From Candidatus Aminicenantota bacterium (GTDB lineage Bacteria > Acidobacteriota > Aminicenantia > Aminicenantales > Saccharicenantaceae), in the NCBI GenBank assembly GCA_014360015.1, contig JACIYJ010000005.1, positions 124,001 through 188,000 of the forward strand: a DNA stretch of 64,000 nucleotides, given 5' to 3'. Below are positions 25,190 to 33,128 of the stretch, piece by piece; positions within the stretch are counted from its first letter, which is position 1; each line of letters starts with the position of its first letter. A model generated the notes under the pieces. The model made no database searches. It was not told the origin of the DNA and saw only the letters and a program-made list of their open reading frames with translations. The position numbers and the translations under genes were made by a program.

Positions 25190-28003
25190 TTAATCTCCGG
25201 TGAGTTCAAAAATATATTTACCGGAGCCGGCTTTAATCACCACATTTCCGGACTTAAGCTGGACATCTTCAATTCCCGGGAGTTTCGCTTTAAGCTGATT
25301 GTCTGCCCAGACTAAAGTGCTGCCCTCATAGAGTTTCAGGTTTCTCAGCTTGAAAACGGGGATGTAAATTTCAGCTTCGCTGCCAACTGGAATGACCACT
25401 TCGAGCCTAACCCGGCGGTCAGCTTTTTCCCAGGAACAACTGACTTCGCCATTAATGGTGTAGATGGAACCAGAAGCGTGGGTCAGGTCTCTGACCATCT
25501 GCGGTTTGATAATTAGCTTTTTATAGGCCAGCGTTTCCGTAGCCATATTAATTCCGGCTAAAGCCCGGTAGAACCAGGCGCCGATGCTGCCAAACATCGG
25601 GTGGTTATGAGAGTTCATCGAAGGTCCTTCTCGTTTCTGCCAGAGTTCCCAGAGAGTGGTGGCGCCGTTTTTAATCATATAGCCATAGCTCGGAAAATCG
25701 GTTTTGGTCAGGAGGTCATAGGCAAGATCAGAATTTCCGGCAGCGGTCAGAACATCGAGGATGTATTTGGTGCCGATGATGCCAGTGGTCAGATGGGAGT
25801 CGTGTTTATAAACGATGTCATTGAACAGGTTTCCCCAGACTCCGCCTCGAGCATTATCAGGAGCCAGGCCGATAAAAAGCGGGAGAGTATTGGCGGTCTG
25901 GCTGCCGCCGGCATAATTTTTAGTGTTTGGGTCTAAGAATTCGCGGTTAAAAGCCTCTTTGATTTCAGCGGCCAATTTTAAATAAGCATCAGCTTCCTGA
26001 TGCTTTCCCAGGACTCTAGCTACGTCAGCCAGGATTTTCACATCGTAATAATAATAGAATGACGAGACCAGACTGCCAGGACATTTGTCAATGGCCACCC
26101 AGTCGCCGTAATAACTGTATTTAACCAGGCCGTTTTCAGCTCGGCTTCGCAAAAATTCCACGTACTTTTTGAGCGAGTCATAATGCTCTTCCAGAATTCT
26201 TTTATCGCCGTAATACCGATACATATACCAGGCAATGAGCGGATAGGCGGTGCCCCAAGCCGGGTCAGCCGGACGGCTGCCCCAGATATGCGGGACAGTA
26301 TCGGTGATGGAGCCGTCTTCCCCCTGAACATCCCTGATGTTGCGCAGGAAATTGGTATAAAAGGCGGCCATGTCATAATTCATCATGGCTTCTTCGGCTG
26401 TGACCTGAGCATCTCCCATCCAACCCATTCTCTCATCGCGCTGGTTGCAGTCTGTGGGGATGCTATGCAGGTTGGTCTTCTGACCCCAGAGGATGATTCG
26501 CTGAATGTCGTTTATGATTTGTTTGGAGCAGAAGAAGTTCCCGACTGGCGAAACCGCTGTGTGAACCACCCGGCCACGCACCGAGTCAATTTTGGGAGTT
26601 CCCGGAAAGCCGGTGACCTCGATATAGCGGAAGCCGTGATAGGTGAAACGTGGTTCCCAGATTTCTTCGCCGTCACCCTTGAGGATGTAATGATCTTCAG
26701 CCCGAGCTGAGCGCAGATTTTCCTGATTGATCATTCCGTTGTCATAAAGGAGCTCGGCAAATCGCAGGCGAACGTCTGTGCCCCGGGGTCCGCGAACTCT
26801 GAGCTGGGCCCAGCCGCTTATGTTCTGGCCGAGGTCAAACACATAGACGCCCGGCGCTGGATTGGTCATAACTAAGGGCACGATGGTATCGACGACTTTT
26901 ATTGCCGGCATCAACTGAGCCGAAAGCACCCCGCCCGGTGCTTTGACTTTCTGGGCTGGCTTCCAGGATTTATCGTTAAAGTCAGGGAGGTCCCAGCCGG
27001 GCTGTTCCAGACGAGCATCATAGGTTTCACCGTTATAGATGCTGTCTTCAATGATGGGCCCGCGGGCTGTTTTCCAGGAAGTATCAGAGTGAATTTCCAT
27101 GAGTGTGCCATCTTCGCATTCAATATAAAGCTGGAACATCAGGGCTTTTGATTTGTACCAGCCATTTCCAAGAATCACGCCAATGGCGTTTTTGCCTTTA
27201 TGCAGGGCAGAGGTGACATCATGGGTGACATAAAGAGCGCGCTTGGAGAAAGTTGTCCAGCCCGGGTCGAGGACATGATCGCCGATTTTGTGGCCGTTTA
27301 TTCGAAGCTCATAATAGCCAAGACCGCTGATAAAAGCTCGAGCCCGGCGCGGCTCAGCCGGCAGGTTAAATTCCCGTCGCAGCAGATTTTCTCCGCCAAT
27401 CCATTCTCCTTTCCAGTCTGAAGCAGCAAAAAGTCCGGTATCAAAGCGGGCCACTTCGCTCCAGGGGCTGACTTTTCCCTGGGCGTCGAAGATGCGAACT
27501 TTCCAGTAGTAAGTGCGATTGCTTTCTAAGGGTTTGCCACCATAGACAATTTGAATAGAAGAATCAGTGTTGACTTTGCCTGAGTTCCACATATCAGCTT
27601 TGCTGGCGTCGGGTGAAGTGGAGACAATGAGTTCGAAGGCTGTTTGTTTCTGACCGCGTTCAGGGTGGCTGTTTTTCCAGAAAAAGCGTGGCTTTTGAAC
27701 ATCCACTCCCAGGGGGTTAGTAAGGTATTCTACCCGCAGGTCAAAAGGAGCAGCCGGCCCTGAGGTCTTGACAGATTCGTTATCGGCGTAAGAAGGCTGA
27801 CTGAGAAATATCCCGAGAATTAAAAACATCAGCAGAAAAGGAGCGAAAGCTGTGAGAAGCGCTGGCAAATTCAGAGACCTCAGACCAGCATTTTTACTTT
27901 TCCCAGCTGCCAGCTTAGCTTTTGGGCCTTTTCCGCCATCAAAGCCCTTCTCATTTAGATTTTTTGGCCTATAATTTTTTGTCGGGTTAATGATTCGCCA
28001 CAT
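25190..28003 (-). CDS. GH78 alpha-L-rhamnosidase, exported
   Basis: About 937 residues. I take the ATG at 28003, five bases after GGAGG, rather than the ATG at 28015 that contains this sequence. A long basic N-region leads to a single hydrophobic segment ending in SQPSYADNE, a signal peptide or anchor. Then come the GH78 modules: an N-terminal Ig-like domain (PFDLRVEYLTNPLGV...PRFFW), a beta-sandwich with GLGYYELRINGHKIGDH, an (alpha/alpha)6 catalytic barrel with CNQRDERMGWMGDAQ, whose Glu and Asp match the catalytic region, and a C-terminal sandwich. It releases terminal rhamnose from plant or bacterial polysaccharides. Monocistronic. Confidence 0.95.
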   Translation of the reverse strand: MWRIINPTKNYRPKNLNEKGFDGGKGPKAKLAAGKSKNAGLRSLNLPALLTAFAPFLLMFLILGIFLSQPSYADNESVKTSGPAAPFDLRVEYLTNPLGVDVQKPRFFWKNSHPERGQKQTAFELIVSTSPDASKADMWNSGKVNTDSSIQIVYGGKPLESNRTYYWKVRIFDAQGKVSPWSEVARFDTGLFAASDWKGEWIGGENLLRREFNLPAEPRRARAFISGLGYYELRINGHKIGDHVLDPGWTTFSKRALYVTHDVTSALHKGKNAIGVILGNGWYKSKALMFQLYIECEDGTLMEIHSDTSWKTARGPIIEDSIYNGETYDARLEQPGWDLPDFNDKSWKPAQKVKAPGGVLSAQLMPAIKVVDTIVPLVMTNPAPGVYVFDLGQNISGWAQLRVRGPRGTDVRLRFAELLYDNGMINQENLRSARAEDHYILKGDGEEIWEPRFTYHGFRYIEVTGFPGTPKIDSVRGRVVHTAVSPVGNFFCSKQIINDIQRIILWGQKTNLHSIPTDCNQRDERMGWMGDAQVTAEEAMMNYDMAAFYTNFLRNIRDVQGEDGSITDTVPHIWGSRPADPAWGTAYPLIAWYMYRYYGDKRILEEHYDSLKKYVEFLRSRAENGLVKYSYYGDWVAIDKCPGSLVSSFYYYYDVKILADVARVLGKHQEADAYLKLAAEIKEAFNREFLDPNTKNYAGGSQTANTLPLFIGLAPDNARGGVWGNLFNDIVYKHDSHLTTGIIGTKYILDVLTAAGNSDLAYDLLTKTDFPSYGYMIKNGATTLWELWQKREGPSMNSHNHPMFGSIGAWFYRALAGINMATETLAYKKLIIKPQMVRDLTHASGSIYTINGEVSCSWEKADRRVRLEVVIPVGSEAEIYIPVFKLRNLKLYEGSTLVWADNQLKAKLPGIEDVQLKSGNVVIKAGSGKYIFELTGD

Positions 28004-28222
28004 CTTTTCCTCCATTTTTCGTATTAGTGATTGAAATAATTTTATTAAAATTTCTTTCTCAACCTTATTTTTACCAAATCCCCTTCATTAAATAAATAAA
28101 ATTTTGCCAATAAATCCTTTATCTTGGTTACCTGCCTCACAGTAGAAAATCAATAAAGCTTTTTTCCCTTTTCTTCAAATAAAAATAAACACGACAATTA
28201 CATAGACTTCTTTTTGCCTGGA

Positions 28223-28378
28223 TTAAATTGCATGGCGATGATTGAAACCTAATATTCCAAATAAACCCTCCCAATTAAAATCGGCAAAATCTGTATGTTT
28301 TCCTTCTTCAAAAACCTCAGATACTTTAAAGCCTCTTGCTTTAAATATCTCTCTTTTTGTCCTCATGTCTAACCTCAT
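28223..28378 (-). CDS. Possible 51-residue protein of unknown function
   Basis: A short frame starting at ATG 28378 with GGGAGG seven bases upstream and encoding MRLDMRTKREIFKARG..., ending in FGILGFNHRHAI. No family recognised. It lies between the GH78 gene and an IS21-like relic beside tRNA-Ala, so it may be a remnant of a larger gene rather than a functional one. The good ribosome binding site is the only support. Confidence 0.3.
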   Translation of the reverse strand: MRLDMRTKREIFKARGFKVSEVFEEGKHTDFADFNWEGLFGILGFNHRHAI

Positions 28379-28444
28379 AAATTAGCCTCCCTGAAGAATA
28401 TCCTTCACTCTTAATTGTCTTACCTTCAGAGAGGCCAAAATCAG

Positions 28445-28515
28445 TCGATTTTCGGGTAGATTTTCTCGTGAGGCAATGAATCATTTTCAGGTAGATTTTT
28501 AATGAGTCAATTCGG
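28445..28515. mobile_element. Probable relic of an IS21-family terminus
   Basis: Two near-identical units of about 32 bases start at 28448 and 28483: each has ATTTTC, G or A, GGTAGATTTT, followed about 10 bases later by TGAG and CAAT. Such multiple end repeats (GGTGATTTT...ATGAGTCA type) are characteristic of IS21-family elements. No transposase (istA/istB) is present, so it is at most a decayed end. Confidence 0.35.
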
Positions 28516-28519
28516 CTTC

Positions 28520-28548
28520 TTGACGGAAAAGAAGGTTTTTTGTATTAT
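28520..28548 (+). promoter_or_regulatory. Sigma-70 promoter of tRNA-Ala
   Basis: TTGACG (28520-28525), 17 bases, TATTAT (28543-28548), 12 bases before the tRNA 5' end. Confidence 0.65.
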
Positions 28549-28560
28549 GATAAAGCCGGT

Positions 28561-28636
28561 GGGGCTGTAGCTCAGTTGGGAGAGTACGTGACTGGCAGTC
28601 ACGGGGTCGCCGGTTCGAGCCCGGTCAGCTCCACCA
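28561..28636 (+). tRNA. tRNA-Ala (GGC)
   Basis: A full cloverleaf of 76 bases: acceptor GGGGCTG/CAGCTCC, D stem GCTC/GAGT, anticodon stem CGTGA/TCACG with loop CTGGCAG (anticodon GGC), T arm GCCGG-TTCGAGC-CCGGT, discriminator A and an encoded CCA. It reads GCC and GCU alanine codons. Confidence 0.97.
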
Positions 28637-28816
28637 TTTTTTATTCCTGCCCGTCAATACCGTAAATCCTCTCCTGACTAAAATTAGAAATTTAAAAGCA
28701 TTTCCAAAAAATAAATAGTGGAATATCCGTCAAAAACTGGCGAGAAGTTGAACAATAAAGCCCATAATTGCCTGGCCGTGAGAAAAGCTGGATTGCAGAA
28801 ACTATTCTAATTCTAA

Positions 28817-30880
28817 TTAAAGAGAAATTTTGGTCTGGGCAGTGGACAGTTTTGACGGGTCGCTTTCGGAAGTAGCCTTTAAAGTTAGTATTGCTTCCTT
28901 TGAACATCCAGCTTCCGGGAGAACGTAAACTGTAATTTCCGCGGTTTTACCGAACTCTACTGCAGCCAGAGCATTGAGAATCTTTGCTTTCCAGCCTTGG
29001 CCTTCAATTGAGGCTTCAAGACGATAGAGATCGTAATTAAGATGCCGGGAAACATCTGATGGGTGAAGCGCCGGCGAAACAGCAGCTGGCTGGCCAGTAT
29101 TTTTAAGCACAAAGGTCACCGGAATAAGGTCCTTTTTAGCTTTGATTTTGTTGGTTGGAGCTTTAAGCTCTACACCTCTTTTTTGCGGGCCGGAGCCGTC
29201 GAGCGAGCGCACAGCCAGGGTGTAAGAGAGAATTCCATCCTTGTTTTTATGCACATCCACCACATAGAAATGCAGCCGGTTGGGTGTGTCTTCATACTCA
29301 AAGCGGCTGCCTGAATCCAGGCCGGCGTGGAAAAGAGCATCATTGAGCTGGCGGTAATCGGCAATGGTCCGCATCACTTTTTCGCCAGTCGGGCTGACGT
29401 AATCAACCATGTTGATATCTTCCGGATGAGCGTCGATTACCCAGATGTAGCTGTTAAATTCGTTAGGACCTCCATTCCTGCCCCAGAGTTTATCCTTATT
29501 TTTCGCAATAAGCACACCGCTATCCGGACAGAACGAATCAAATCCAATTCGCTGGACAACTTCCATAGAATAAAAATTGTAATCGGGAATACCAGGCGAG
29601 AGGGGATTGGTGGCTGGGTCATCGGCAGGAGTGCGGTCTCCAGGCTCAGAGCCGTCAAGCCGGACAATCAGGCCAGTGTAGGTTCCGGGGAGAGGATCGA
29701 CTGCCCTGGCTGTAATCTCAGCCACAACCAGACCAGATTTAGCCAGGCCCTCGCGGCTCAAAGTCAGCAGCTCTCCATCACGAATAAACCCGCAGGCCAT
29801 TCGGTTTCTGATCATCAATCCGGCCGGACCGGCAGCACCGGCCACAGGCGGGACCACCCAGCGCATGTGGGGTCCGCCTGGTCCGTTGAAGCAGCCGCGG
29901 TCCATCAAATCCCAAGGCCCCACTGCTGCTCTGCGGTATGGCTGGACGTAAGGGTTGTTGTTGAGGTCGGGAAGGCGAAAGGCAAAATGCCCGAGCTCAT
30001 GAGCGATGGTACCGGAGTTTTCGCCTTGGCGCATTGAAGAAAGACCCCATTGCTGCGAGCCCGCTAACCAGCTGGTCCATTCTACGTAGCGAGTCGGCAC
30101 CCAACGGGGCATGGACGGATTGGGATTCCCCCATTCGGGCGGGATGTCGTCCTTGCTCTTGAATTTCATTAGGCCAAATTCCATCCAGACTCCAGTTTCA
30201 TCATAGCCAGCGTAAATCCGCAGAATGGCATCGTAATTTTTTCTGATATCCTGCCCCACATCTTTTATCCACAGCTCGTCGCAGTCTTTTTCTAAGCGGC
30301 CGGCGGCGATGCTTCCGTCCGGAGTATATTTATTCTGATTGTATTCATTAAGTCCATACCACCAGTAAGGTTTGGGCATCCGGTATGGGCCAAAAGCATC
30401 AACCTGAGTCAGCCCGAATTTTCCCCGTGACTGCTCCATCCAGTAATGATGGATGTTGAGGCCGTGATTGACTTCGAGCGGTTTGGTGAAGAAATCAGCG
30501 TAGAATTGTGGGACTTTTTCCCGAGGAATGGGTTCAACCTGAGGGTTGCCAAATGGGTCTGAGCCTTTGGGAAGGGTGATGACAAAAGGCTGATCTGGAA
30601 AGTCAACCGCGACCACAGCTAAACGAAATCCTCGCTCCGGCTTGATCGAGGGGTCAGACCAGTTGCGGCCGGGGATGGGGCGGTAATCAGCCCAGGTCAT
30701 AGTATCCTGGTCCTGGACCCTTTGCGGGTCGATGGGCGGGGGAAAGGCGGAAATTTTCGGTTTTGAAGTATTATCCTCAGCAGCAATCGGCCATAATGCG
30801 ACAATCAAGATAAATATGAGGAAAGCAAAAAAAATGCTCAAAAAAGTTTTTTTTATCAAGTCTGGCTTTGGTCTGGTCAT
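28817..30880 (-). CDS. M6-family secreted metalloprotease (immune-inhibitor-A-like)
   Basis: 687 residues with a signal peptide (FLSIFFAFLIFILIVAL). N-terminal marker RLAVVAVDFPDQPF opens the M6 catalytic domain; the zinc site is TIAHELGHFAFRLPDL (HExxH, third ligand downstream), followed by the methionine-turn-like PWDLMDRGCFNG. The C-terminal 150 residues look like Ig-type beta domains (LKAPTNKIKAKKDLIPVTFVL, AEITVYVLP). The family degrades extracellular proteins. AGGAGG precedes the ATG. Its upstream region meets the terminator of the peroxiredoxin gene, so it probably has its own promoter. Confidence 0.92.
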   Translation of the reverse strand: MTRPKPDLIKKTFLSIFFAFLIFILIVALWPIAAEDNTSKPKISAFPPPIDPQRVQDQDTMTWADYRPIPGRNWSDPSIKPERGFRLAVVAVDFPDQPFVITLPKGSDPFGNPQVEPIPREKVPQFYADFFTKPLEVNHGLNIHHYWMEQSRGKFGLTQVDAFGPYRMPKPYWWYGLNEYNQNKYTPDGSIAAGRLEKDCDELWIKDVGQDIRKNYDAILRIYAGYDETGVWMEFGLMKFKSKDDIPPEWGNPNPSMPRWVPTRYVEWTSWLAGSQQWGLSSMRQGENSGTIAHELGHFAFRLPDLNNNPYVQPYRRAAVGPWDLMDRGCFNGPGGPHMRWVVPPVAGAAGPAGLMIRNRMACGFIRDGELLTLSREGLAKSGLVVAEITARAVDPLPGTYTGLIVRLDGSEPGDRTPADDPATNPLSPGIPDYNFYSMEVVQRIGFDSFCPDSGVLIAKNKDKLWGRNGGPNEFNSYIWVIDAHPEDINMVDYVSPTGEKVMRTIADYRQLNDALFHAGLDSGSRFEYEDTPNRLHFYVVDVHKNKDGILSYTLAVRSLDGSGPQKRGVELKAPTNKIKAKKDLIPVTFVLKNTGQPAAVSPALHPSDVSRHLNYDLYRLEASIEGQGWKAKILNALAAVEFGKTAEITVYVLPEAGCSKEAILTLKATSESDPSKLSTAQTKISL

Positions 30881-30970
30881 CAGCCACCTCCTGACCGATA
30901 AAAATTTATCATTCTGATATCGATAAAATATATTAGATATCAGTTTAAGTCAACAAAAAATAAAAGACGC

Positions 30971-31008
30971 CCCCCTTTAAGGAAAGGGGGCTGGACGAGC
31001 CAGCCCCC
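30971..31008 (-). terminator. Double-hairpin terminator behind the peroxiredoxin operon
   Basis: Two stems share one run of G/C: GGGGGCTGG paired with CCAGCCCCC (30986-31008) and CCCCCTTT paired with AAAGGGGG (30971-30990). On the minus strand the second stem is followed by CGTCTTTTATTTTTT, giving a factor-independent terminator. The two stems are mutually exclusive. Confidence 0.7.
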
Positions 31009-31037
31009 CCGGTTTTCTTGGATTCTTTTGCCCTGTA

Positions 31038-31691
31038 TCACACCTTTTTATGGCAGAACCACCAGTCAAAGCATTCGTATTGTTTCTTGCGTTCTTTGGC
31101 GCTCTTGATGTCGGTGGGTGGAGGCACGATCACGTGGTCCTTAATCAGCTCGTTGTTGGGCCAGTTGGCGGGCATAGCCACGTTATTTCTGTCTGAGACT
31201 TGAAAAGCTTCGAGCACTCTCAAAATCTCTGACATATTCCGTCCGACTTCAGCCGGGTAGAACAGAATGAGTCTGATGGTGCTTTCGGGGTCAATAATGA
31301 AAACGGCCCTAACGGTTTTTGTGCCGCCACTTGGATGAAGCATCCCGAGCTGGGTAGCAATTTTACCCTGGTCATCGGCGATGATGGGAAAGGGAATTTC
31401 CACTTTGAGCTCGTTTTCTATCCATTCCACCCACTTGATGTGGCTGAAAACCTGGTCAATTGAGAGACCAAGCAGTTCGGCATTGAGCTTCTGGAATTTG
31501 TCATAGTTTTTAGCAAATGAGACGAATTCAGTGGTACAGACAGGAGTGAAATCTGCGGGATGGCTGAAAAGCACTAACCATTTACCAGCATAGTCTTTTG
31601 GCAGCTTCTTAATTCCATGTGTGGTTTGCACCGCCATTTCCGGCAGTTTGTCTCCGATTAAAGGTAATCCTTTAATGTTGTTAGTTTCCAT
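31038..31691 (-). CDS. Peroxiredoxin (Prx6-type, archaeal-like thiol peroxidase)
   Basis: 217 residues. Peroxidatic Cys52 in [13 protein letters not shown] with the conserved Thr and later Arg. The C-terminus ends [11 protein letters not shown] with Cys207 and Cys213, the same spacing as the Aeropyrum pernix enzyme, so a C-terminal resolving cysteine is likely. It reduces hydrogen peroxide and organic peroxides in the cytoplasm. AAAGGAGGG precedes the ATG. It lies about 170 bases downstream of desulfoferrodoxin in the same direction, forming an anaerobe's oxidative-defence set: the superoxide reductase makes peroxide, this enzyme removes it. Confidence 0.95.
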   Translation of the reverse strand: METNNIKGLPLIGDKLPEMAVQTTHGIKKLPKDYAGKWLVLFSHPADFTPVCTTEFVSFAKNYDKFQKLNAELLGLSIDQVFSHIKWVEWIENELKVEIPFPIIADDQGKIATQLGMLHPSGGTKTVRAVFIIDPESTIRLILFYPAEVGRNMSEILRVLEAFQVSDRNNVAMPANWPNNELIKDHVIVPPPTDIKSAKERKKQYECFDWWFCHKKV

Positions 31692-31860
31692 TTTTCCCTC
31701 CTTTACTGGAATTTAATTTTGAGCCTGAGATGGGCTCAGACCAGTTGCCATTCAGTAAACAACAGTTAGCCTTTACCACGATTACCTTTTAGCCCTGTTG
31801 CCTCCTTAACAAATTTTTATTATTCGTTCCATTATTGGCCAGGACTAAAAGTTTCTTTAA

Positions 31861-32244
31861 TTACTTTTTGTTTTCCCAGAGTCCGTGGATGTTGCAGTAT
31901 TCCCGGGCCCAGACATGGTCAGCTTCAACTGGGAAGAAAGCTTCAGGCTTATCACCGGGTTTAAGCTCCTGCCGGTAAACCCGGCCGTCAGCAATGAGCT
32001 CAATCCATTCAATGTAGTGCTTTTCTTCCATCGGATGAGCCACATTCTGGCCGACTTTGACTAAGTAGCCGCCGCTTACCTTTTCAATGTAGGGGACATG
32101 TTTTTCCAGAGTGGTATCAGCGGTCTTGGGTTCCATCAGAACCATATCCTGGCCGCAGCAGACCAGAGTGCCCATACCTTCGTGCAGGACTTCAACGATG
32201 TTCCCGCACTTAAGACACTTGTAGATGCCTAATCTTGTAGCCAT
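31861..32244 (-). CDS. dfx: Desulfoferrodoxin (superoxide reductase)
   Basis: 127 residues, two iron centres. Centre I: Cys10, Cys13, Cys29, Cys30 (YKCLKC and VCCGQ), a desulforedoxin-type Fe(Cys)4 site. Centre II, the catalytic one: His ligands in EKHVPYIE and [12 protein letters not shown] plus Cys and His in EYCNIHGLW, the usual His4Cys set. It reduces superoxide to hydrogen peroxide without making oxygen, as anaerobes do. AAGGAGGG precedes the ATG. It starts 11 bases after the stop of the Fur-family regulator gene, so both are co-transcribed. Confidence 0.97.
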   Translation of the reverse strand: MATRLGIYKCLKCGNIVEVLHEGMGTLVCCGQDMVLMEPKTADTTLEKHVPYIEKVSGGYLVKVGQNVAHPMEEKHYIEWIELIADGRVYRQELKPGDKPEAFFPVEADHVWAREYCNIHGLWENKK

Positions 32245-32255
32245 TTATACCCTCC

Positions 32256-32711
32256 TTAAATTTTTTTGCTCTTTAAACAGGAAGGGCAGAGGCCCTTCAG
32301 GTCAAGATGCTTTTCGTATATTTCAAAACCATCCAGTCCGCTGAGCTTTAGGTTTTCAATGTGAACATCGAAAACTTTTCCGCAGCGCAGGCATTTGAAA
32401 TGTCCGTGCCAGGAGAGGGTGGCGTCATAGCGGGCTTCGTTTTTCTCAACGTTGACCAGCTGGACGATTTTCTTCTCCAGGAATAGCTTCAGGGTGTTGT
32501 AAACTGTACCGCGAGACATGGCTGGAATTTCTTTCTTTAAGGTTTCGAAAATTTCTTCAGCCGTAGGGTGGGTTCGTTCATTAATCAGGTACTCGAAGAT
32601 TTTCAGACGATAGAAAGAAGCTCTGATGTTGTGTTTGGTCAGGTATTCCCGGACATCTTCCAGACTCCAACGCTTGCTCGGTTTTTTGTTTAATTCCATT
32701 TCTGCTCTCAT
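32256..32711 (-). CDS. Fur-family regulator, PerR-like
   Basis: 151 residues: winged helix in residues 15-85 (HPTAEEIFETLKK...MSRGTVYNTLKLFLEKKIV) and a metal/dimer domain with HGHFKCLRCGKVFD and CPSCLKSKK, the structural zinc site. Coupling to desulfoferrodoxin and peroxiredoxin points to a peroxide or oxygen sensor (PerR) rather than an iron regulator. A second in-frame ATG lies four codons in; neither has a clear Shine-Dalgarno sequence. A 9-9-9 inverted repeat overlaps its own promoter, suggesting autoregulation of the whole operon. Confidence 0.93.
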   Translation of the reverse strand: MRAEMELNKKPSKRWSLEDVREYLTKHNIRASFYRLKIFEYLINERTHPTAEEIFETLKKEIPAMSRGTVYNTLKLFLEKKIVQLVNVEKNEARYDATLSWHGHFKCLRCGKVFDVHIENLKLSGLDGFEIYEKHLDLKGLCPSCLKSKKI

Positions 32712-32741
32712 TGTTAAAATAAATCTAAAATTAAATTCAAT

Positions 32742-32773
32742 ACAATATTATACTTAATTTAATATTGTGTCAA
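32742..32773 (-). promoter_or_regulatory. Promoter with overlapping inverted-repeat operator of the Fur-family/dfx/prx operon
   Basis: Minus strand: TTGACA at 32773-32768 and TATAAT at 32752-32747 (15-base spacer, somewhat short). A perfect inverted repeat, ACAATATTA (32742-32750) and TAATATTGT (32760-32768), with nine bases between, covers both boxes. The position fits repressor binding, most simply by the regulator encoded next to it. Confidence 0.6.
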
Positions 32774-33128
32774 GAGCTTTGTGAAGACTATTCTGCACTT
32801 CTTTTCTTGCACAGCCGGTCGTCATTAAAAGCCTTCAGAATCTCCTCAGCAAAGCCTTTGGGAAGTCGCTTATGAGGCTCAACCTGTGAAAAAGTCCCGC
32901 TGGAAAAGAGCGTTACTAATGTCTTGAAGCCCTACAACTGCTTGAAAATACGAAAATTTGTGTTAAAATGAAAAAGAAAATTACATTTACCCACGTTGAG
33001 ACCACACCTTAATTGATTGTCATTGGGGATAATTCTCGGAGGGAAATTAATATCGTTTCTTATCTGTCTGCAAAGGGGATAGTATTTATGACTTTTAAAA
33101 AGCATGAATTATGGCCAAGGAGTTTATC
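32774..33128. other. Divergent spacer upstream of the radical SAM gene
   Basis: About 355 bases between the Fur-family operon promoter and the radical SAM start. A Cys/Lys-like reading frame around 32790-32900 has no start and no supporting signal. No RNA gene or repeat recognised. Confidence 0.35.

Noticed and set aside
26183-26710. 175-codon plus-strand frame in the rhamnosidase gene
   Set aside because: Antisense of the conserved GH78 catalytic barrel; no independent evidence.
29327-30037. 236-codon plus-strand frame within the M6 protease gene
   Set aside because: Antisense to the HELGH region of a well-supported protease; no start signal or family features.
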